Assembly (NCBI GenBank): GCA_031271275.1
Contig: JAISWA010000120.1
Coordinates: 1-12,124 of the forward strand
DNA from: Clostridiales bacterium
GTDB lineage: Bacteria > Bacillota > Clostridia > Lachnospirales > WQUN01
Direction: 5' to 3'
Length of the DNA stretch: 12,124 nt
Shown here: one piece after another, positions 1 through 4,192 of the stretch
Position numbering within the stretch: position 1 is the first letter of the stretch
Layout of the letters: every line of letters starts with the position of its first letter
Translations under genes and position numbers: made by a program
The notes under the pieces: model-generated
The model's input: only the letters and a program-made list of their open reading frames with translations
Database searches by the model: none
What the model was told of the DNA's origin: nothing

Positions 1-160
1 CGAAAACGTCTTCTTAAAGTCATTAAATGTTTTCGTTCGTGAGCAACTGACAGTCGGACGAAAACTGAATTTCTTTTCGTCTTAAGCCCGCCTCAATTTA
101 AAAATGTGCGGAGCGCATAGCGGGCAAATCATTTTTTATTAGAAGAATGATTTTTCCCGT
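1..160. other. Noncoding A+T-rich stretch with overlapping hairpins
   Basis: No convincing coding region lies here. Segments 1-7 (CGAAAAC), 29-39 (GTTTTCGTTCG), 55-65 (CGGACGAAAAC) and 74-81 (TTTTCGTC) can pair in sequence, 1-7 with 29-35, 29-39 with 55-65 (11 pairs with one G-U), and 57-64 with 74-81, but each pairing excludes the next. Further on, GCCCGC at 86-91 pairs with GCGGGC at 120-125. Alternatively 121-133 pairs with 146-159 (CGGG, a mismatch region, then AAATCATT against AATGATTT). Because 120-125 takes part in both, two folds compete. This could be the end of a noncoding RNA or attenuator belonging to something upstream of the window, or simply a cluster of repeats. The rest of the gap to 348 shows only weak A/T hairpins (for example 239-245 with 256-262). 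Confidence 0.4.
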
Positions 161-303
161 GGTACTAAGCAGTAATAATGATTTTATTTGTCAAATGTGT
201 AAATGAAAAATGCAAATGCGCGGGAGATATCGCAATATAAATAAAATATTTTTCGTTTATTTTCCTACTAAGTCATAGGTTTTACGGGCTGAAAATAAGG
301 CGT

Positions 304-333
304 TTGGCGTGGCGACTGAATCTGAAATATAGC
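304..333 (+). promoter_or_regulatory. Weak candidate promoter for hicAB
   Basis: TTGGCG at 304-309 and TATAGC at 328-333 are 18 bp apart, each matching four of six sigma-A consensus bases. The pair lies about 16 bp before the palindrome that precedes hicA. Other A/T hexamers nearby would serve about as well, so the exact promoter is uncertain. Confidence 0.25.
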
Positions 334-348
334 GTATCTTGATAGTGA

Positions 349-364
349 GTACCACATGTGGTAC
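349..364. promoter_or_regulatory. 16-bp perfect palindrome, likely HicB operator
   Basis: GTACCACATGTGGTAC is a perfect inverted repeat with no spacer, ending 9 bp before the hicA Shine-Dalgarno (374-380). HicB proteins with a C-terminal ribbon-helix-helix domain bind palindromes in their own promoter region, and the HicB encoded here has such a domain. Position and symmetry therefore suggest the autoregulatory operator. The binding is inferred. Confidence 0.55.
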
Positions 365-373
365 CATCGCATT

Positions 374-407
374 GGAGGTGAACTAAATGGCAGGGATAAA
401 AAAATAA
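374..407 (+). other. hicA start region: strong RBS, ATG, then A7 and stop
   Basis: GGAGGTG at 374-380 sits 6 nt before ATG 387-389, an ideal arrangement. That ATG opens only M-A-G-I-K-K before TAA at 405-407. In the reading frame the tract 398-404 is A AAA AAA, a canonical -1 slippery heptamer, directly followed by the stop. A -1 shift there, or one extra A, would continue as MAGIKKIIDKM into the HicA frame and resembles the N-terminus I recall for clostridial HicA relatives. So this is either recoding, transcript slippage, phase variation, a recent inactivating mutation, or a homopolymer sequencing error. Confidence 0.65.
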
Positions 408-415
408 TTGACAAA

Positions 416-613
416 ATGCAATATCAACCCAACGGAGTAAGTTATGAAGAAGGGGCAAAAGTATTGAATCATTATGGATATGATTTTGTACGTCAAAAAG
501 GCTCACATTGCCACTTCAGAAACGAAAGCGGCGAGTTAATTACCATTGTGAAAGAATCGCCCGCAATTAAAAAGTGCTATGTAATCGATATCCTGTCAAG
601 GATAGGCAAATAG
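416..613 (+). CDS. hicA: HicA-family mRNA interferase toxin
   Basis: The 65-residue product is a HicA/YcfA-like toxin, a small double-stranded-RNA-binding-fold ribonuclease that cuts mRNA and is neutralised by HicB. The signature is the stretch around residues 21-34 (GYDFVRQKGSHCHF) with the expected catalytic His31 in GSH, followed by a beta strand (ELITIV) and a C-terminal helix ending ILSRIGK. The start given, ATG 416, is the first in-frame ATG that avoids the frame problem upstream. It has no good ribosome binding site of its own and could be reached by reinitiation after the TAA at 405-407. The full-length protein probably begins at ATG 387 and needs a -1 shift in the A7 tract. hicB follows 23 bp downstream. 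The cassette is clearly richer in A+T than the ribosomal genes beyond it, which suggests lateral acquisition. Confidence 0.75.
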   Translation: MQYQPNGVSYEEGAKVLNHYGYDFVRQKGSHCHFRNESGELITIVKESPAIKKCYVIDILSRIGK

Positions 614-636
614 CCATCCTTTTCCCTGCCTGCCAT

Positions 637-990
637 ATGGTTAAAAAAGATGTAAGGTACTATATGGAGTTGCCGTATAACGTGACAATACAGGAGCTCC
701 ATGATGAAAGCGGTCATTATTTTTATGCGCGCGTTTTAGAACTGGACGGATGCCAAAGCCACGGGGAAACCTATCAAGAAGCGTATAGAAACATCCGGGA
801 AGCTATGGAAGGTTGGCTTGAAGTGAAATTGGAATACGGTGACGTGATACCCGAACCGCTTACAGATAATGCGTTTAGCGGAAGGTTTAATTTGCGCATT
901 CCTAAGACGCTTCATAAACGGTTGGTGGTTGAAGCTGAAAAAGAGGGTATTTCATTAAACCAATACGCGCAATATAAATTAAGCCGCTGA
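637..990 (+). CDS. hicB: HicB-family antitoxin
   Basis: The 117-residue protein is the HicA antitoxin and likely autorepressor. Residues 1-75 form the HicB partial RNase-H-like fold (LPYNVTIQ, YFYARVLELDGCQSHGET, then a helix YQEAYRNIREAMEGWLEVKLE and the IPEP segment). Residues 82-117 look like an Arc/ribbon-helix-helix DNA-binding domain: strand RFNLRIP, helix TLHKRLVVEAEKEG, helix SLNQYAQYKLS. ATG 637 is chosen because MVKKDVRYYMELPY matches the usual family N-terminus, but no Shine-Dalgarno precedes it and the bases before it are pyrimidine-rich. ATG 664 has AAGG at 654-657 and would lose the first strand. ATG 574 overlaps hicA. The poor initiation site suggests coupling to hicA translation. 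Confidence 0.85.
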   Translation: MVKKDVRYYMELPYNVTIQELHDESGHYFYARVLELDGCQSHGETYQEAYRNIREAMEGWLEVKLEYGDVIPEPLTDNAFSGRFNLRIPKTLHKRLVVEAEKEGISLNQYAQYKLSR

Positions 991-1019
991 TTTACATTTT
1001 AACATTATTGTGTTAACAT
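991..1019 (+). promoter_or_regulatory. Promoter of the rplU-prp-rpmA operon (extended -10)
   Basis: TTTACA at 991-996 (five of six -35 bases) and TAACAT at 1014-1019 are separated by 17 bp. TG at 1011-1012 with one base before the hexamer makes an extended -10. Transcription would begin near 1026, giving a leader of about 108 nt. The -35 box begins directly after the hicB stop codon. Confidence 0.65.
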
Positions 1020-1025
1020 GCCCCA

Positions 1026-1133
1026 CGTTTTTGGTAACCGCCCGGAGAGGTGCAAATTGATTCCGTCAATACCGTATCCGGCGAGTACCTTCCATAATCC
1101 GGCGCGTATCGCGCCATCTTGAGGAGGTGTTTT
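1026..1133 (+). promoter_or_regulatory. rplU 5' leader, possible L21 leader
   Basis: The predicted untranslated leader is long for a simple gene start. It contains a perfect hairpin GGCGCG-TAT-CGCGCC at 1101-1115, ending 5 nt before the Shine-Dalgarno GAGGAGGTG (1121-1129). Bacillota commonly have an L21 leader motif before rplU, thought to mediate ribosomal-protein feedback. I see the position and a hairpin but cannot verify the motif's consensus by eye. Confidence 0.4.
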
Positions 1134-1445
1134 ATGTCCGCAATTATTGAAACCGGCGGTAAGCAGTATACAGTCAACGCCGGCGACGTTATCACGGTGG
1201 AGAAGCTGAAGGTGGACGCGGGAACGGCGTATACCTTCGACCGCGTGCTCGCGGTGACCGACGGGGAAACCGCGACTTTCGGAGCGCCGTACATTTCCGG
1301 CGCGACGGTTGCCGCGTCTGTGCTTGGCGACGGAAAAGGCAAGAAGGTCGTATCGTACAAGTACAAATCCAAAAAGGGTTACCATCGCAAGAAAGGTCAT
1401 CGTCAGCCCTTTACCCGCGTTAAACTTGACGAAATCATCGTATGA
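1134..1445 (+). CDS. rplU: 50S ribosomal protein L21
   Basis: The 103-residue protein is bacterial ribosomal protein L21 (bL21), a beta-barrel protein of the large subunit that contacts 23S rRNA. It shows the family opening (MSAIIETGGKQYTVNAGDVI), the centre (EKLKVDAGTAYTFDRVLAV) and the basic C-terminal region (KVVSYKYKSKKGYHRKKGHRQPFTRVKLDEI). ATG 1134 follows GAGGAGGTG with 4-7 nt spacing and fits the usual N-terminus; the in-frame TTG at 1119 lies before the Shine-Dalgarno and is rejected. The stop overlaps the start of prp in an ATGA, so translation is probably coupled. It is the first gene of an operon with prp and rpmA, the usual Bacillota arrangement. Confidence 0.97.
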   Translation: MSAIIETGGKQYTVNAGDVITVEKLKVDAGTAYTFDRVLAVTDGETATFGAPYISGATVAASVLGDGKGKKVVSYKYKSKKGYHRKKGHRQPFTRVKLDEIIV

Positions 1446-1747
1446 TTTCCGTTGAGGTGACGCGCAGCGCAAAGGGTATACCCCGCGCGTTTGAAGCGAA
1501 CAACCACGGCAAGAGCGAAGCCTGCGCCGCGGTTTCGCTGATGGTGCTTAACACCGTCAACAGTATTGATGCGCTCACGGACCAGGACTTCAAATGCGAA
1601 TATGACGAGAACGGCGGGTACGTCAAGTTTTCCATGAAAAAACCCGCGCGAAGAAGCGCGGTGCTGCTGATTGAGTCCATGCTGTTCGGGCTTAACGCGG
1701 TAAAAGAACAGTACCCCGACGAAATTGAGATTATTGATGGGAAGTGA
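1442..1747 (+). CDS. prp: Prp family ribosomal-processing cysteine protease (L27 N-terminal processing)
   Basis: The 101-residue protein sits between rplU and rpmA, where Bacillota encode Prp, the cysteine protease that removes the N-terminal extension of L27 before or during ribosome assembly. Visible support is the His22 and Cys28 pair (NNHGKSEACAAVS), the following helix (VLNTVNSIDAL) and the C-terminal part (YDENGGYVKFSM ... LIESMLFGLNAVKEQYPDEIEI). In better-known Prp proteins the catalytic His and Cys are about 12 residues apart, joined by a G-H-A ... D-I-V-C-A loop. Here only five residues separate them, so the flexible active-site loop is about six residues shorter. The usual Asp before Cys is not recognisable. 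It may be active with a compact loop or weakened. It overlaps rplU by 4 bp and ends 4 bp before rpmA. Confidence 0.85.
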   Translation: MISVEVTRSAKGIPRAFEANNHGKSEACAAVSLMVLNTVNSIDALTDQDFKCEYDENGGYVKFSMKKPARRSAVLLIESMLFGLNAVKEQYPDEIEIIDGK

Positions 1748-1751
1748 TTAT

Positions 1752-2048
1752 ATGCTGATAAAAATGAATCTGGCGTTTTTCGCCCATAAGAAAGGCGTCG
1801 GCTCCACCAAGAACGGGCGCGACTCCGCCGCGCAGCGCCTCGGCTCAAAACGCGCCGACGGCCAGTTCGTGCTCGCCGGCAATATTCTGTACACGCAGAA
1901 CGGAACCAAAATCCACCCCGGTAAGAACGTGGGGCGCGGTTCCAACGACAATCTTTTCGCCTTGGTGGACGGTACCGTCCGCTTCGAGCGCAAAGGCCGC
2001 GACCGGAAAAAGGTCTCGGTATATCCCGTGGCTGAAAAAGCCCAGTAG
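1752..2048 (+). CDS. rpmA: 50S ribosomal protein L27 with cleavable N-terminal extension
   Basis: The 98-residue protein is bL27, whose N-terminal tail reaches toward the peptidyl transferase centre. After the extension MLIKMNLAFF comes AHKKGVGSTKNGRDSAAQRLG, the standard mature start. The extension matches the known Prp cleavage pattern, where L-x-F-F is cut before A in Bacillota, so the expected mature protein starts at Ala11. The rest (GQFVLAGNILYTQNGTKIHPGKNVGRGSNDNLFALVDGTVRFE) is typical. ATG 1752 is used; it lies 4 bp after prp, with only a weak GGGAAGTGA site, so expression probably relies on coupling. A terminator follows. Confidence 0.97.
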   Translation: MLIKMNLAFFAHKKGVGSTKNGRDSAAQRLGSKRADGQFVLAGNILYTQNGTKIHPGKNVGRGSNDNLFALVDGTVRFERKGRDRKKVSVYPVAEKAQ

Positions 2049-2080
2049 ATTGCGGGAAGTTTTAAAACCATGCTAAAATA

Positions 2081-2113
2081 AAATCCACAGTTATCCTAAG
2101 CTGTGGATTTTTT
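2081..2113 (+). terminator. Intrinsic terminator after rpmA
   Basis: A perfect 10-bp stem, AAATCCACAG at 2081-2090 with CTGTGGATTT at 2101-2110, has a 10-nt loop, and a run of six T ends at 2113. It separates the ribosomal operon from obg, though partial read-through would put both genes on one transcript. Confidence 0.9.
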
Positions 2114-2118
2114 ATGCC

Positions 2119-2186
2119 ATAGGAAACCGCTTGATTATAGCGGTCCGTTTTGAAGCCAAAGGAACGCGCAAGGCGTGGTTTCCTAT
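2119..2186 (+). promoter_or_regulatory. Long hairpin leader before obg
   Basis: ATAGGAAACC at 2119-2128 is the exact complement of GGTTTCCTAT at 2177-2186. One G-U and one G-C pair extend the stem inward to 12. It encloses 44 nt and ends 4 nt before the obg Shine-Dalgarno GGAG (2191-2194). No strong promoter is visible between the rpmA terminator and obg, so this element may be transcribed by read-through and affect obg translation or transcript processing. Confidence 0.45.
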
Positions 2187-2201
2187 TTACGGAGTGGTTA
2201 T

Positions 2202-3509
2202 ATGTTTGTTGACAACGCGAAAATCCATATCGAGTCGGGCAGGGGCGGCAACGGGAGCATCAGCTTCCGCCGGACGAAGTATGTCCCCAACGGCGGGCCG
2301 GACGGCGGCGACGGCGGGCGGGGCGGCGACGTTTGTTTTATCGCCGACACCGGGCTTAACACGCTGATGGATTTCCGGTATCAGAAAAATTTCAAAGCCG
2401 AGCCGGGCGCGGACGGAAGCGGAAGCAACCGCTCCGGCCGCGACGGGAAGGATTTGGTGATAAAAGTCCCCGTGGGCACGTTGGTGCGCTACGGTTGGGC
2501 GGATAAAAATTCCGACCGGCAGACGGGTTTTGTCATGGCGGATATGACCGTCCCCGGCGAGAAGCGCGTGCTCGCCCGGGGCGGGCGCGGCGGGCGCGGC
2601 AACCAGCATTTCGCCACGCCCACCCGGCAAGCGCCCCGGTTCTCGGAGGACGGAAAGCCGGGGAAAGCCTATGACGTAACGCTCGAATTAAAACTCATCG
2701 CCGACGCGGGGGTTATCGGCTTCCCCAACGCGGGCAAGTCCACGCTGCTTTCCCGCGTGACCAACGCCAACCCCAAGATTGCCGATTACCATTTCACCAC
2801 CCTTTCGCCCAACCTTGGCGTGGTGCGCGGCGACAGCTTTAAGGACTTCGTGCTCGCGGACATTCCCGGTTTAATCGAGGGCGCAAGCGAAGGCGCGGGG
2901 CTCGGGTTCGACTTCCTGCGGCATATCGAGCGGACGCGCCTGCTGATTCATGTGGTGGACGCGGCGCGGTTGGAGGACGACACGCTGACCCCCGCCCGGG
3001 CGGTGGAAAAAATAAACCGCGAGCTTTTCGCGTACAACCCGGAGTTGTTGAAGCGCCCGCAGGTTATCGCCGCCAACAAGGCGGACCTTGCCCTTTCCGA
3101 CGAGTGGATGGCGGAGTTAAACGCCTACGCCGGGAAAAACAACTGGCCGGTGTATATTATATCCGCCGCCACGGGGCAGGGGCTTTCGGAATTAATGCGC
3201 GGCGTGGCAAAAGTGCTGGCGGATTACCCCGAGGGCGTGGTGTTTGAGCCGGATTACGAGGCGTTCTTCGAGGCGGAATCGCGGGAGGCTGCCATCGCGG
3301 TGGACAGTGTGCGCGACGGGTACTACCGGGTGGAAGGCCCGGGTATCGAGCGCATACTCGGCTACACCAACATGGCGGACGAGCGGGGTTTCGCGTTCTT
3401 TCAGCGTTTCATGCGGGAAAAGGGGATTATCGACCGGCTGAAACAGCTCGGCATCCGGGAAGGCGACACGGTGCAAATATACGAATTGGAGTTCGATTAT
3501 TATGAATAA
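2202..3509 (+). CDS. obg: GTPase Obg, ribosome assembly
   Basis: The 435-residue protein is Obg/CgtA, an essential GTPase that helps 50S maturation and links growth to stress and replication. Domain order is as expected: a glycine-rich Obg fold at residues 1-158 (GRGGNG, GGPDGGDGGRGGD, ARGGRGGRGNQHFATPTRQAP), a G domain with G1 GFPNAGKST (173-181), the FTT switch, G3 DIPG (220-223), G4 NKAD (292-295) and G5 SAATGQGL, and a C-terminal OCT domain from about 350 to the end. ATG 2202 has GGAG with 7-nt spacing and gives the standard MFVDNAKI start. The stop overlaps yhbY by 8 bp. Nothing essential is missing. Confidence 0.98.
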   Translation: MFVDNAKIHIESGRGGNGSISFRRTKYVPNGGPDGGDGGRGGDVCFIADTGLNTLMDFRYQKNFKAEPGADGSGSNRSGRDGKDLVIKVPVGTLVRYGWADKNSDRQTGFVMADMTVPGEKRVLARGGRGGRGNQHFATPTRQAPRFSEDGKPGKAYDVTLELKLIADAGVIGFPNAGKSTLLSRVTNANPKIADYHFTTLSPNLGVVRGDSFKDFVLADIPGLIEGASEGAGLGFDFLRHIERTRLLIHVVDAARLEDDTLTPARAVEKINRELFAYNPELLKRPQVIAANKADLALSDEWMAELNAYAGKNNWPVYIISAATGQGLSELMRGVAKVLADYPEGVVFEPDYEAFFEAESREAAIAVDSVRDGYYRVEGPGIERILGYTNMADERGFAFFQRFMREKGIIDRLKQLGIREGDTVQIYELEFDYYE

Positions 3510-3816
3510 TGAGAAAGCGTTGACCGGCAAGCAGCGGGCGTACCTGCGCGGGCTCGCCAACGGAATCGAGCCGGTGCTGCAAATCGGCAAGCAGGGCGTC
3601 ACGCCGGAAACGGTGGACAGCCTTAACGAAGTCTTGGAGGCGCGGGAACTGGTGAAAGCGGCGGTGCTTCAAAACTGCGACGAAGAACCGCGTTCCGTCG
3701 CAGAAACCCTCGCGGGGCGCGCCCGCGCCGAAATCGTGCAGGTTATCGGAAGAAAGATTGTGCTGTATAGAAGGTCGAAGGAAAAGCAGGGGATAACCCT
3801 TCCGAAAAGCAAGTGA
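3502..3816 (+). CDS. yhbY: YhbY family CRM-domain RNA-binding protein
   Basis: The 104-residue protein is a stand-alone CRM domain like YhbY, an RNA-binding factor associated with pre-50S particles. Typical parts are LTGKQRAYLRGLANGIEPVLQIGKQGVT near the N-terminus, the helix TVDSLNEVLEARELVKAAVL, then AETLAGRARAEIVQVIGRKIVLYRRS. The start codon lies inside the last codons of obg, so the two assembly factors are made together. In many Clostridia, by memory, this pair continues into nadD; here a terminator and a small accessory island follow instead. Confidence 0.93.
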   Translation: MNNEKALTGKQRAYLRGLANGIEPVLQIGKQGVTPETVDSLNEVLEARELVKAAVLQNCDEEPRSVAETLAGRARAEIVQVIGRKIVLYRRSKEKQGITLPKSK

Positions 3817-3835
3817 CAAAAATTTAAACGCAAAA

Positions 3836-3866
3836 GCCGGTCAGCCACAAGCGACCGGTTTTTTTT
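3836..3866 (+). terminator. Intrinsic terminator after yhbY
   Basis: CCGGTC at 3837-3842 pairs with GACCGG at 3853-3858 around a 10-nt loop, followed by eight T (3859-3866). It closes the obg-yhbY transcript. Confidence 0.85.
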
Positions 3867-3908
3867 GTGTTTTTTTAGTGTTTTTTTATTGGTCCGCAAA
3901 TAAAAAAA
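3859..3908. repeat. Phased T/A tracts, with a tandem 11-bp repeat
   Basis: GTGTTTTTTTA occurs twice in direct succession at 3867-3877 and 3878-3888. With the terminator T8 (3859-3866) and the A7 run at 3902-3908, the tract centres lie about 10.5, 11 and 21 bp apart, close to whole helical turns. Such phasing is known to bend DNA. It lies just upstream of the two small ORFs. Confidence 0.6.
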
Positions 3909-3910
3909 CA
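3879..3910. promoter_or_regulatory. 12-bp inverted repeat upstream of the small-peptide ORFs
   Basis: TGTTTTTTTATT at 3879-3890 is the perfect complement of AATAAAAAAACA at 3899-3910, with an 8-bp centre GGTCCGCA. It ends 20 bp before the Shine-Dalgarno of the 25-codon ORF. It could be the operator of the neighbouring XRE regulator or a second weak terminator. The octamer TATTGGTC at 3887-3894 recurs at 5170-5177 upstream of that regulator gene. No good sigma-A promoter is visible between here and 3941. Confidence 0.4.
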
Positions 3911-3940
3911 GCGATTTTGGTAAAGAAGTTGGAGGTGATT

Positions 3941-4018
3941 ATGAAACCGGTACCCGACAGTCAATCAGCGGCTGTTCACACCGTTTTACAACCGTACCGG
4001 GAGGAGGTGAGAAGATGA
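3941..4018 (+). CDS. 25-codon small ORF, possible leader peptide
   Basis: I do not recognise this product. It begins at ATG 3941, exactly after the strong Shine-Dalgarno GGAGGTGATT (3931-3940), reads MKPVPDSQSAAVHTVLQPYR and five more residues (EEVRR), and ends in TGA 4016-4018, overlapping the next ORF by ATGA. It has no membrane segment or known motif. A 7-bp inverted repeat, CCGGTAC at 3947-3953 and GTACCGG at 3994-4000, brackets most of it, and the second arm touches the Shine-Dalgarno of the next ORF. Ribosomes translating this ORF would open that stem, so it may act as a leader controlling the 43-codon ORF. Translation is supported only by the ribosome binding site and the overlap. Confidence 0.5.
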   Translation: MKPVPDSQSAAVHTVLQPYREEVRR

Positions 4019-4146
4019 AAAAGAAAATTATGCTTGCCGTTATAGCGCTCGCTTTAATCGCTTTGCCCATCGCCGTTAAAACCGCGGAACAGCCCGCGCA
4101 GCAGGGCGTTACCGTGGCTTACGGAATGGATTATATGTATGAATAG
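4015..4146 (+). CDS. 43-residue exported propeptide, candidate signalling peptide
   Basis: The product starts MKKKIMLAVIALALIALPIA and continues VKTAEQPAQQGVTVAYGMDYMYE. It has three lysines, a hydrophobic core (residues 5-21) and then a polar tail, the layout of secreted propeptides such as Phr and PapR, whose C-terminal end is the mature signal. A signal-peptidase-like site could follow VKTA, and the last residues (VAYGMDYMYE) would be the candidate pheromone. ATG 4015 has a very strong site, GGGAGGAGGTGAG at 3999-4011, and overlaps the 25-codon ORF by 4 bp. It points toward, and ends 46 bp from, the gene for an RRNPP-type regulator on the opposite strand. No family was recognised, and pairing with the regulator is inferred from position and architecture. 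Alternatives are a small membrane peptide or a toxin-like peptide. Confidence 0.7.
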   Translation: MKKKIMLAVIALALIALPIAVKTAEQPAQQGVTVAYGMDYMYE

Positions 4147-4155
4147 GGATTTATG

Positions 4156-4177
4156 CGCGGTTTTCGCGAAACGAAAA
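4156..4177. terminator. Weak hairpin between convergent genes
   Basis: TTTTCG at 4161-4166 pairs with CGAAAA at 4172-4177, and CGCG at 4156-4159 can instead pair with 4165-4168. It is the only structure between the peptide ORF and the end of the regulator gene. There is no T run of note in either direction, so terminator function is doubtful. Confidence 0.2.
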
Positions 4178-4192
4178 TGTAGAAAAATATCG

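Noticed and set aside
191..218. AAATG repeated four times
   Set aside because: Spacing is irregular (8, 7, 6 bp) and not helical; likely low-complexity A/T sequence.
574..636. N-terminal extension of HicB from ATG 574
   Set aside because: The added residues do not fit the family, and MVKKDVRYYMELPY from 637 matches the normal start.
1005..1472. Minus-strand frames across rplU and its leader
   Set aside because: They are antisense to L21 and its promoter region, with compositionally odd products and no ribosome binding site.
2230..2340. G-rich repetitive stretch
   Set aside because: It is explained by the glycine-rich Obg fold coding sequence.
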